From Alysiella crassa DSM 2578 (GTDB taxonomy: Bacteria > Pseudomonadota > Gammaproteobacteria > Burkholderiales > Neisseriaceae), in NCBI RefSeq assembly GCF_000745955.1, contig NZ_KN050786.1:135266-199265 (forward strand): a stretch of DNA of 64,000 nucleotides, written 5' to 3'. The position numbers were made by a program, and so were the translations under genes. Positions 7,856-15,469 of the stretch are shown here, piece by piece. The notes below the pieces were generated by a model. The model had not been told where the DNA came from. It worked only from the letters and a program-made list of their open reading frames with translations, and ran no database searches. Position 1 is the first letter of the stretch. Each line of letters opens with the position of its first letter.

Positions 7856-9094
7856 TTACGCCGCAATTTTCAGCAAACGCATGGCTTCGGGATTGCTCAC
7901 GCCACCGCCCACGCGCTTGGTGGTGTAAAACTGCACATAGCCTTTTTTCGTCAAATTATCCCGCAAAACCGAAACGCCCTTGCGGTCTAAAATCATGTAG
8001 CCGCGTTTAAAATCACCAAAAGCAATCGGCAAAGCATTGGCTGCCACATCAGGCATTTCTGCCATTTCAACAACGGGATAGCCCAACAAAGTGCTAGGCT
8101 GTCCTGCTTGCAAACTGGGCTGCCAAATGGGGTTGCCGTCCGCGTCTTTGAGCTTGCGGACAACAGCAATGGTATTGCGGCTCATCAAAAATTGGGCATT
8201 TTGCGCGTAAATGCTGGGCAAGCTGTACACCAAATCAATCAAACCATCGTAAGTGATTTTATTGGCATCACCGCTTTTCACAACTTTAATCGCGCCCAAC
8301 GGGTGCTTGGTGGCATTTGTGCCACCTTCCGCATAAGTCAGCAAACCCGTTGGCTTGCCGTTTTCGCCATCGCCTGTAAAAAAGGCTTTATTTTCTTGCA
8401 GGGTAAATTCATTCTGCACTTCGGTTGCCAAAAATTGCCCCAAATCAATCTCGGCATCGTCCAAAATCTGCTGTGTAGCAGATGGATTGGCATAAACTTC
8501 GCCTGTTTCAAATTTCAGCGTTTTAAATGTGGGGGTGTTGGTATTGGGGCGTTCGTCCGTTTCTCCCACCCAACCGCTTGTTGAGCCATGCAGGTTGTAC
8601 AACTTTTCAAAAGTCGGCTTGCTGGTCGGCTGAACAAAGAAAACCTGACGGGCAGGCGAAAACTCTTGCAATTTATCGGTAATCGTTCTGTCCCACTCGG
8701 TCGGCACAAGATAACCGCCGTTGCCATTGTCCGATTTTTTCAATTCACTGTGAATGTCGCCCATGCGCATATAAGCCAAAATCGCGTCATGCGCGGCTTT
8801 ATCTGCCGCATTCGGGCTGCCCACACCGCCATTCAGTTGCAAGGCAGCAATCTGTTCCGACAAGCTGTTGATGGTCTGTTCGCTTTGCGCCAACTGTGTT
8901 TTCAGTGCGTTCACGGTTTCGGTATCAGCCGCTTTGGCGATTTGTTCTTTCAATGCGCTGATTTCATTGTCTTTACTGGCTTTCAATTCATTGATTTTTG
9001 CCAAAATTTGCGCCACGCCATCATCTTCATTGGCTTGTGCAAACACGGCTTGCAAACCGCGTGAAATGGGTGCTTTTGTGATGTTTTTCATCAT
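7856..9094 (-). CDS. Phage major capsid protein, HK97 fold
   Basis: A 412-residue protein. Residues 1-110 are a coiled-coil delta domain (INELKASKDNEISALKEQIA) that acts as an internal scaffold and is removed by the prohead protease. The capsid domain follows (GGYLVPTEWDRTITDKLQE, FKTLKFETGEVYANPSATQQ, AFFTGDGENGKPTGLL). The end has the usual GDFKRGYMILDR and FYTTKRVGGGV. Its ATG lies one base after the protease stop with GGAG upstream. An ATG three bases later is an equally plausible start. Confidence 0.95.
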   Translation of the reverse strand: MMKNITKAPISRGLQAVFAQANEDDGVAQILAKINELKASKDNEISALKEQIAKAADTETVNALKTQLAQSEQTINSLSEQIAALQLNGGVGSPNAADKAAHDAILAYMRMGDIHSELKKSDNGNGGYLVPTEWDRTITDKLQEFSPARQVFFVQPTSKPTFEKLYNLHGSTSGWVGETDERPNTNTPTFKTLKFETGEVYANPSATQQILDDAEIDLGQFLATEVQNEFTLQENKAFFTGDGENGKPTGLLTYAEGGTNATKHPLGAIKVVKSGDANKITYDGLIDLVYSLPSIYAQNAQFLMSRNTIAVVRKLKDADGNPIWQPSLQAGQPSTLLGYPVVEMAEMPDVAANALPIAFGDFKRGYMILDRKGVSVLRDNLTKKGYVQFYTTKRVGGGVSNPEAMRLLKIAA

Positions 9095-9095
9095 G

Positions 9096-9935
9096 TTAAT
9101 GCTCCAAAGAGTTTAATTGTTCAAGAATTTTGGAATAGTCAGCGCGTGGCTTGACCAAAGAAGAACCGACCGCAGCGCGTGGCATGGGGTCGGCTTTGTA
9201 ATTTTGCAAAATTTGGCGCGATTGGCTGCGGCTCAAACCTTGGGCGCGTAGGGCTTGTTCAATTTGCGCCTTGGCTTTGCGTTGGGCTTGATTTGGGTCG
9301 GGTTCGGTTTTCACTTTTTCAGGCAGCTTGCCTGTGGCAAAACCCTGCTCAATCGCGTTTTCCGCATTGAGCCAAGTTTCCGCGTCCATCATTTTCACGA
9401 TGTCGGCGTGGTCTTTGCCCGATTGCGTGGCATACAAATTCGCCATTGCACCGTCAATCTCCGCCATCAGGTCCATGGATTGCTGCAAATCCACGCGGTT
9501 GCCTACACAATAGCCCCAGCAGTTGTGTATCATCATAAACGTGCCTTCGCCCATCAAAATCTCATCGCCAGCCATGGCAATCACGCTGGCTGCGCTTGCC
9601 GCATCGCCCAACACCTGCACCGTGATTTTATGGGGGTGGGCAATCAGCAAATTGTAAATCGCAATGCCATCAAAATAGCTGCCACCGGGGGAATTGATGT
9701 TCACGACCACATCGCCCTTACCTTGCAAAAATTCGGACACGGCAGACGGTGTAATGGGTGTTGGTGTGCCGCTCCAATCATCGCCCACAATGCCATACAG
9801 TTCCAAAACATTGCCGTCCGATTGGGCAGCGCGTGGCGTTTCAGGTTGCCAATGCGCCAGCGCGTCTTCGCGTGGGTCAAAATTGATGTTTTTGCTTTGT
9901 TTGGCTTGGATTTCAGGTAATTTTTTAATGCTCAT
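9096..9935 (-). CDS. Phage prohead protease, ClpP type
   Basis: A 279-residue serine peptidase of the ClpP/crotonase fold. The oxyanion segment is NINSPGGSYFDGIAIYN, the nucleophile lies in GDAASAASVIAMAGD and the histidine in FMMIHNCWG. It would remove the capsid delta domain during head maturation. The start MSIKKLPEIQ at 9935 is preferred over a non-ATG start at 9965. It overlaps the preceding small gene by 11 bases and abuts the capsid gene. Confidence 0.9.
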   Translation of the reverse strand: MSIKKLPEIQAKQSKNINFDPREDALAHWQPETPRAAQSDGNVLELYGIVGDDWSGTPTPITPSAVSEFLQGKGDVVVNINSPGGSYFDGIAIYNLLIAHPHKITVQVLGDAASAASVIAMAGDEILMGEGTFMMIHNCWGYCVGNRVDLQQSMDLMAEIDGAMANLYATQSGKDHADIVKMMDAETWLNAENAIEQGFATGKLPEKVKTEPDPNQAQRKAKAQIEQALRAQGLSRSQSRQILQNYKADPMPRAAVGSSLVKPRADYSKILEQLNSLEH

Positions 9936-10161
9936 TGCTGTTTTCCTTTTCAGGCTGCAAATCATTCATTTTTTGGATAAACGCTTGCACATCAGGGTCA
10001 TTTTGCCAACATTTCACAAGGTCAAACGATGGCTCAACGTATTCCAAACCGCTCAAATCACGCAATTCCACTTCGTTTTTGTCGTTTTCATCGGCAAGCA
10101 CCAACATCAGCTTACCCAAACGAATGTGTCTGACCACATCGCCTTTTTCAATCAGATACAT
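9925..10161 (-). CDS. Small phage protein between portal and protease
   Basis: A 78-residue protein, MYLIEKGDVVRHIRLGKLML, ending in a charged segment QPEKENSNEH. It overlaps the portal gene by 14 bases and the protease gene by 11, so it is clearly part of the head operon. I do not recognise the family. The beta-rich first half (DVVRHIRLGKLMLVLADEN) could be a small SH3-like barrel, but that is a guess. Confidence 0.7.
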   Translation of the reverse strand: MYLIEKGDVVRHIRLGKLMLVLADENDKNEVELRDLSGLEYVEPSFDLVKCWQNDPDVQAFIQKMNDLQPEKENSNEH

Positions 10162-11377
10162 TGTCTTTATCCTTGTTTTTACTGTTGTTTTGCTGCGGTA
10201 ATTTATCCGCCTCGGGGTCGTCCATGCGCGGAAAATCGGTTTTTTCGCGCACTTCGTTTTGCGTCAGCCAGCCTTTCGCTCCACCGCTCCCCAAAGCCTT
10301 ACTGAAATAAGCCGCTTGTTCTTCGGGCGAGCCGCGCAAAATCGCGTCTGCATTGAATTTAAACGACAAATCGCGCTGCTCACTGGGCGACAACAGCGCA
10401 ATTTGCAAAGCCTGTTCCCACATCGTAAAAATCGGCAACAGGCTGTACTTGTGAAAAAACAAACCAAGCTGCGAAATGCCACTGCCCCAGCTTGTGTCGT
10501 CCATCATCAACAGGGGGCGCGGCACGCCAAACAATCGGGCGACTTCCTCAATTTGGTGGTTGCGCTGTTCAAGGTGTTGGGCATCGCTTGCGCTGTTTGC
10601 CCACTTTTCCGCTTTCAAGCCCTCTTCCAAAATCATGAAATCGCCAGCATTTTCAACACCCTTGTGTCGTTTTGCCATGCTGTCCAGCAAACGGTTGTAG
10701 GCGTTGTCGCTCAATTTATTGGGCGTGGACAAAGCCCCACCAGCCAGCACCCCATTTTTAAACAGGTTTTCAGCCGCATTTTCCGCGTCAAAGGCAATCC
10801 CTAGGGCTTTGGCTGCCAATTTAATGCGCGATACGCCCACAATGCCGTCTTCGCTGACATCGCGCAGGTGCAAAACATCTTTGCCGTCCAGCACCACAAT
10901 GTTGCCTTTTTTGCTGGTAACGGTGTATTTGATTGAAAAATCATCATTTTGTTCCACCTGCACCTGATTGGGGTGTATGGGGTGCAACGCCATGACTTTA
11001 CCGCCCACACCGCGCACAATCTTGGCATAAGCATTGCCATACAACAAAACCCATGATTGCATTAAGGTTTTGAATGTATAAGCAGTTTGGTAGGTGTTGG
11101 GCTGGTATTTGAGCAGATAAAAAGCAGGGTGGTTTTGTGCGGTTTGCTTGCTTTCGCCGCGCTCAATCAGATTGAGCGGCAACATACCCACCGTTTGTGA
11201 AATCAAACTCACACAGCGCAACACCGCCATATTGCTTAAAGCCTTGCGGTCGCGGACTTGTGCGCCAATCTGCCCCGAACGGATAAATTCCAACAGCGCA
11301 GGGTCGTTTAGCCCATTGAATTTTTGGCTGTCGTTTTGCGAGCGTGGGCGGCGTGGTGTTTTTTTGTGTTTTGCCAT
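10148..11377 (-). CDS. Phage portal protein, HK97 family
   Basis: A 409-residue protein with the HK97 portal pattern: ALSNMAVLRCVSLISQTVGMLPL near the N-terminus, SWVLLYGNAYAKIVR, GVSRIKLAAKALG, VARLFGVPRPLLMMDD and PIFTMWEQAL. Twelve copies form the ring through which DNA enters and leaves the head. The basic N-terminus (MAKHKKTPRRPRSQ) is disordered. It is followed by overlapping small and protease genes and preceded by an inserted lipoprotein gene. Confidence 0.95.
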   Translation of the reverse strand: MAKHKKTPRRPRSQNDSQKFNGLNDPALLEFIRSGQIGAQVRDRKALSNMAVLRCVSLISQTVGMLPLNLIERGESKQTAQNHPAFYLLKYQPNTYQTAYTFKTLMQSWVLLYGNAYAKIVRGVGGKVMALHPIHPNQVQVEQNDDFSIKYTVTSKKGNIVVLDGKDVLHLRDVSEDGIVGVSRIKLAAKALGIAFDAENAAENLFKNGVLAGGALSTPNKLSDNAYNRLLDSMAKRHKGVENAGDFMILEEGLKAEKWANSASDAQHLEQRNHQIEEVARLFGVPRPLLMMDDTSWGSGISQLGLFFHKYSLLPIFTMWEQALQIALLSPSEQRDLSFKFNADAILRGSPEEQAAYFSKALGSGGAKGWLTQNEVREKTDFPRMDDPEADKLPQQNNSKNKDKDNVSD

Positions 11378-11433
11378 TGTCTTGTCTCAAATCATTTTAG
11401 CTACGCTGAACTTCGTTTCAGGCTGCCTGAAAG

Positions 11434-11727
11434 TCAGCGTTCATCACTAACGGGACTTTTACCAACCCAATGTGAGCCAATTTCTGTAATGCCAATTCCC
11501 GAAATGCCAATAAATTCTTTTCCTGTTTTATTGTCTTTAATCAAGTAGATACCGCGATTGTTTTGGTATGCAAGGTCATCATGAAAACGGGCAATGCGCG
11601 TTACCTTAACGCGTCCTTGGTTCTCCATTTCTACCTTTTTTTGTTCTTTAAGCCTCGCGCTCTCGGCTTCAATTTCACCGCAAGCTGCCAACATCAACAA
11701 ACTGGTTAAGATAATCAAAAATTTCAT
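11434..11727 (-). CDS. Prophage lipoprotein inserted between terminase and portal genes
   Basis: A 97-residue protein with a lipoprotein signal (MKFLIILTSLLMLAAC, lipobox LAAC with Cys16) and a short mature part ending IGISGIGITEIGSHWVG. It interrupts the normal terminase-portal order and is flanked by DUS on both sides. Like the lipoprotein at 6706-7107, it looks like a cargo gene affecting the host envelope. Function unknown. Confidence 0.75.
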   Translation of the reverse strand: MKFLIILTSLLMLAACGEIEAESARLKEQKKVEMENQGRVKVTRIARFHDDLAYQNNRGIYLIKDNKTGKEFIGISGIGITEIGSHWVGKSPVSDER

Positions 11728-11779
11728 ATTTAATCCCTTTCAAATTTTTTATTTCAGGCTGCCTGAAATCAACGGCGTT

Positions 11780-13468
11780 TTAAATCATGCGAATACCGCG
11801 CGTTTCATACACACTTTCCTGTGGCGCGGCAGGATTAAGCGACATCAAATGCACCGCATTAAACAATGCCATAAGCGGGTCAATTTTCGCGCTGCCGCTT
11901 GCCTGTTTTGTGATTAAAATGCCATTGGCGCGTGCTTCGGCTCGGGCATTGCCCACCACCCAATCCATCATCGGGCGATTGCCGTGTTTCAGGCAGCCTT
12001 CCGCCAATTTGCGCTCCGTGGTTTTGATTGCGCCACCCAAACGCCAACCCTGCGACACGCCCACCGTTTGCGTTTCGGCAATGCCTTGTTCCAGCAGCGC
12101 GTCCAAAATCGCGCCTACGCCGCTCGGGTCCAGCCCAATTTTGTCCAACAAGCCCATTTGGTTGATTTGGGCGCAAATGGCGGCAATGTCTGCCGTGTCT
12201 TCGCCTATGCGGTTTACCAGCGTTAAATCGCCCTGTTTGGCAAAATCGTGCAATTTGCTGGCAATCTCCTTGCGCCTTTGCAACACAGATGGGTGCGCCC
12301 AAGCGTGGTGCCACGCCCACCATTCACGCGGATTGGCTTTGTTGCGCCCCACCACCGCCAAGCCCAGTAAATCGTCCAATCCACCACCGTCTATGCCCAC
12401 CGTTACCACTTCACTGTTTTCCAGCACATCATTCAGGCTGCCTGAAACCAAAGTCCCCTGTTGCTGCCAAAATTCCGCGCCAGCCCAATAATTTGCCGTC
12501 AGCGACAAACCAATCGGCACATTCAAGTGTTTTGCCATAAAGCGGCGCACGGCAATGTCATTGTCCTGTTTCGCGGTCTGATACTCGCCCAGCAAAAAGG
12601 CTTCCGAAACGGAAGCCCCTAGGTTTGGATTGGTAATGTAAAAATTTTCAGGCAGCAAATGTTCCCCATTTTCAATCATCTCATCGGGAAACTCATACAA
12701 AACAGGCAAAAAGCGTTTGTTCTCCACTCTGCCGTCTCGCACATCGCGGGCGCGTTTGAGCAAATCGGCAAACACACCGCTTGGGGCTTCGTCCGAATGC
12801 GTGGACAAATAAATCACAAAGCCCTCGGGGCGCGAAGCCAAACCGCCTTTTGCTTCCACAAACATATCTGCTGCGCGTGGTCTTTTGCCAAACAGCCATA
12901 CTTCTTCAATCAACACACCCGTCCCCTTAATGCCTGAAACGGTGTCGCTTTCGGCTGCCAAAATTTTCAGCGTTGCGCCTTTCAGTTGATGGCGGATTGT
13001 GCGCGTGTGTTCGCTGATTTTGAACAGGTCCGACAATTCGGGGTCGGCTTTAATCATCGCTTGAACAGGCTTGAAACTGTTGTTTGCCACTTCAACTGTG
13101 GGGGCGATGATAAAAAATTCGGCTTCATGCCGCCAATTCAAAATCAACGCCGTAAGCATAATCCCTGCCGAAATGGTGGATTTGGCGTTTTTCTTGCTGA
13201 TTAACAAGAAAAATTCTTGGATTAGCCGTTGCCCTGTTTCATGATTGTACGCGCCAAAAATCGCCCCGACAAAATCGTAAACCCATTGGCGCGTGATGTC
13301 GCCAATTTTGGGAACACCCGCCACGTCCGCCAATACCAATTCTTTGAACACGCGCAAGGCGAGTTCCGCTTGTTCAGGGTAAATGGCGGGGCAGGGTACG
13401 AGCGATTGTTTGGTGCGTATGCGTTGCTGCCAATCGGGGCAAGCTGTGGTGTAGTGTGGGTGGCGCAT
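11780..13468 (-). CDS. Phage terminase large subunit
   Basis: A 562-residue packaging motor of the Terminase_1/HK97 gp2 type. The ATPase domain holds a variant Walker A (LISKKNAKST), Walker B with its catalytic acid pair (TGVLIEEVWLFG) and the coupling motif YLSTHSDEA. The nuclease domain begins at VTVGIDGGGLDDLLGLAVVG with metal-binding acids. It would drive DNA into the head and cut concatemers. It starts one base after the small subunit stop. A DUS is translated as SGSLN before the nuclease domain. Confidence 0.95.
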   Translation of the reverse strand: MRHPHYTTACPDWQQRIRTKQSLVPCPAIYPEQAELALRVFKELVLADVAGVPKIGDITRQWVYDFVGAIFGAYNHETGQRLIQEFFLLISKKNAKSTISAGIMLTALILNWRHEAEFFIIAPTVEVANNSFKPVQAMIKADPELSDLFKISEHTRTIRHQLKGATLKILAAESDTVSGIKGTGVLIEEVWLFGKRPRAADMFVEAKGGLASRPEGFVIYLSTHSDEAPSGVFADLLKRARDVRDGRVENKRFLPVLYEFPDEMIENGEHLLPENFYITNPNLGASVSEAFLLGEYQTAKQDNDIAVRRFMAKHLNVPIGLSLTANYWAGAEFWQQQGTLVSGSLNDVLENSEVVTVGIDGGGLDDLLGLAVVGRNKANPREWWAWHHAWAHPSVLQRRKEIASKLHDFAKQGDLTLVNRIGEDTADIAAICAQINQMGLLDKIGLDPSGVGAILDALLEQGIAETQTVGVSQGWRLGGAIKTTERKLAEGCLKHGNRPMMDWVVGNARAEARANGILITKQASGSAKIDPLMALFNAVHLMSLNPAAPQESVYETRGIRMI

Positions 13469-13469
13469 T

Positions 13470-14063
13470 TCAGTTCAACAGGCTCATTTGGATTGGTTGT
13501 GGCGCGTCCAATGCTTTAAAGCGGCTGCTTTGTCCAGCATTGCGGGCGCGTTCTAATTCGGTTTCTTTTTTGCCCTGGTCGCCCACTTTGCCGTGAACGA
13601 ATGGCAGCAGGGCTTTGGCGGAATCTTGCTGCTCTTTGCTCAACCGAATAATCCCCAGCATGGATAGCTCCAAGCGGTCTTTCGGGTCAAGCTGGTTGTA
13701 TTGTTTGCCCTCAAATTCCACGATTTTGCCACGAAAAATAACGGGCTTTTCAATCTCCACCGTGCCGATGACCTGTTTCATCATCACAACGTATTCATCA
13801 GGCGCGGTGGGCGTGGGGGTTTCGCTGGTTTGTGGTGGTGGATTTTGGGGTGTGGCTGGCGATGGCTCGGCTTTCAGGCTGCCTGAAAGCGGTTCGCCTT
13901 TCATTTCCGCGATTAGGCGGATTATTTCAGGGTCTTTCGCCAAGCGGCTACCTGCTTGGCTGGAGGTTTCGGCTTTGTAGCCCGCCAAAATCGCGGCTTC
14001 TTTGTTGCTTTTACCCGCCACGACTGCGGCGGCGAATGCGCGGTATTTTTCTTCTTTTGTCAT
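13470..14063 (-). CDS. Phage terminase small subunit
   Basis: A 197-residue protein. The N-terminal DNA-binding helix-turn-helix is clear (MTKEEKYRAFAAAVVAGKSN, KEAAILAGYKAETSSQAGSR), as in other terminase_2-type small subunits. A Pro/Thr-rich linker of about 30 residues follows, starting with the DUS-encoded SGSLKAEPSP, and then an oligomerisation part. It recognises the packaging site and loads the large subunit, whose gene follows directly. Confidence 0.9.
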   Translation of the reverse strand: MTKEEKYRAFAAAVVAGKSNKEAAILAGYKAETSSQAGSRLAKDPEIIRLIAEMKGEPLSGSLKAEPSPATPQNPPPQTSETPTPTAPDEYVVMMKQVIGTVEIEKPVIFRGKIVEFEGKQYNQLDPKDRLELSMLGIIRLSKEQQDSAKALLPFVHGKVGDQGKKETELERARNAGQSSRFKALDAPQPIQMSLLN

Positions 14064-14227
14064 GTGTCGCCTCCTTTCTGTGTGGGCGGTTTCAGGCTGC
14101 CTGAAAATGGGGAAAGATGAATGAAATTCATGATGTTAAATGTTTAACTTTAACACATTTTCAGGGGGATTTTTTCTGCGAATGGGAGTACGGGCGGTGT
14201 CCGCAGGCAAGCCCTGCCAGACTTTTG

Positions 14228-14539
14228 CTACCCCCACCCCATTTGACTTTCATTCGCGGTTTTTACCTTGTGGCAATCGGTACAAAGCGTTTGCAAATTA
14301 CCCAAATCGTCCGTTCCGCCACGCGCACGGTTGATAATGTGGTCGGCACACAGGTTTTCAGGCAGGCAAACACGCTGGCAATGACGACAAGTGTACTTAT
14401 CGCGCAACAAAACCTGCTCACGCAACCGCCGCCAAGCCCGACCACCACGACCTTGCCCCCAATTTTCAGGCTGGCTGCCTGAAATTCGGTTTGATGGCGC
14501 AACCGACAAGCGCGATTTGACTGTTTTTAATCTTGCCAC
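14228..14539 (-). CDS. Phage HNH endonuclease
   Basis: A 103-residue protein with a complete HNH motif: CRHCQRVCLPENLCADHII, then NRARGGTDDLGNLQTLCTDC and H. HNH proteins beside terminases in HK97-like phages act with the terminase in packaging cleavage. I chose a GTG start at 14539 (VARLKTVKSRLS) because phage HNH proteins usually begin with this basic segment. Longer readings to 14641 are possible. It lies 165 bp before the terminase small subunit gene. Confidence 0.8.
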   Translation of the reverse strand: MARLKTVKSRLSVAPSNRISGSQPENWGQGRGGRAWRRLREQVLLRDKYTCRHCQRVCLPENLCADHIINRARGGTDDLGNLQTLCTDCHKVKTANESQMGWG

Positions 14540-14666
14540 AACACAAAATCCCAAAGCAAAACCGCCGTGTTGCACAAAGCAAACGGCGGTTTGGTTAATC
14601 TGCATCTTTGGCTTAATCGCATTTAAGCCAAATTTTTGCACATTTTGATGTTAAAACCCTACAAAG

Positions 14667-15071
14667 TCAAGCGCGATTAACAAGATTTTTAACAAAATCA
14701 TCATCAAGAATTTGTTTTAACGATAAATTTAAATTTCTTTCATACCCCTTCAAACTGATAGACATTAACTCCGCTTTCTTTTTTTGTGAGCAACTCAACA
14801 AAAACTCACAAAAAATGGTCTCACGCCTGCGATTTGGTAAGTGTTCAATCAGACAATCCAGCCGATAAAAAATTGGATTGTGCTGTCGCTTTTGGCAAAT
14901 GCCCAACGGCTCAACCGAGCCAAAACCACTGCCACCGCCAACATCGCCCGACATCAAGCGATAAATCAAATTTGGGGGCGACAAATACTCATGTGTGATT
15001 TCAATGTTTTTTTTCCACTTTGCCCAGCCTGTAAGCAGGGCACGAACTGCCAACAAATTGTCTTTTGTCAT
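14667..15071 (-). CDS. Possible Q-like late antiterminator
   Basis: A 134-residue protein, MTKDNLLAVRALLTGWAKWK, with a glycine-rich centre (GDVGGGSGFGSVE) and a helical C-terminal half ending LKQILDDDFVKNLVNRA. The arrangement of a W-rich N-terminus, a middle LDCLIEHLP and a HTH-like end resembles lambdoid Q proteins (PF06530 type). The place just upstream of the late operon supports this. Similarity is weak, and it could be another small early regulator. Confidence 0.45.
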   Translation of the reverse strand: MTKDNLLAVRALLTGWAKWKKNIEITHEYLSPPNLIYRLMSGDVGGGSGFGSVEPLGICQKRQHNPIFYRLDCLIEHLPNRRRETIFCEFLLSCSQKKKAELMSISLKGYERNLNLSLKQILDDDFVKNLVNRA

Positions 15072-15188
15072 TACTCAAATCCAAAGCAATGACCCTTAAA
15101 ACCTGATAGCCCTGTCATTATTGCAAGGCTTTTATTTTCAATTCAGGCAATTATAAAGTTTTTCATGCTGCCTGAAAATAGATAATCC

Positions 15189-15465
15189 ATTTGGACAGAT
15201 TTAGACAACATTTTTCCATTTTTTTGACTGTTTTTTTCCTTTAAAAACATGATTTAGACAATCTTTCCAATTTGGACAGTATTTAAAATTGTTTATAGAG
15301 AATAAAAAATAAAAAAGCAAAATAGAATAAAAAGCGCGAGAACAAAATATTCTCGCGCACGGATTAAAAACTCTGTCCAAATTGGAAAGATTGTCTAAAT
15401 CATGTTTTATAAGTATTTTTTGCTTGGAAAAATGGTGTCTAAATACTGTCCTAATCCGTCCAAAT
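15189..15465. repeat. Iteron-like array with a 36-bp perfect inverted repeat; candidate phage replication origin
   Basis: The 10-mer ATTTRGACAR occurs four times in one direction (15189, 15199, 15252, 15270) and five times, some imperfect, in the other (15373, 15391, about 15436, 15446, 15456). The inner four copies lie in a perfect 36-bp inverted repeat, 15244-15279 with 15373-15408, around an AT-rich 93-bp core. The array starts five bases after the primase-helicase stop. P4 alpha protein binds similar repeated sites in its origin and crr regions, so an origin is likely, though an extended terminator or operator is possible. Confidence 0.6.
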
Positions 15466-15469
15466 GACA

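Noticed and set aside
9255-9920. Plus-strand frame of 221 codons
   Set aside because: Antisense to the ClpP-type protease; His- and Arg-rich composition typical of a shadow frame.
11787-12491. Plus-strand frame of 234 codons
   Set aside because: Antisense to the terminase large subunit, whose motifs are clear.
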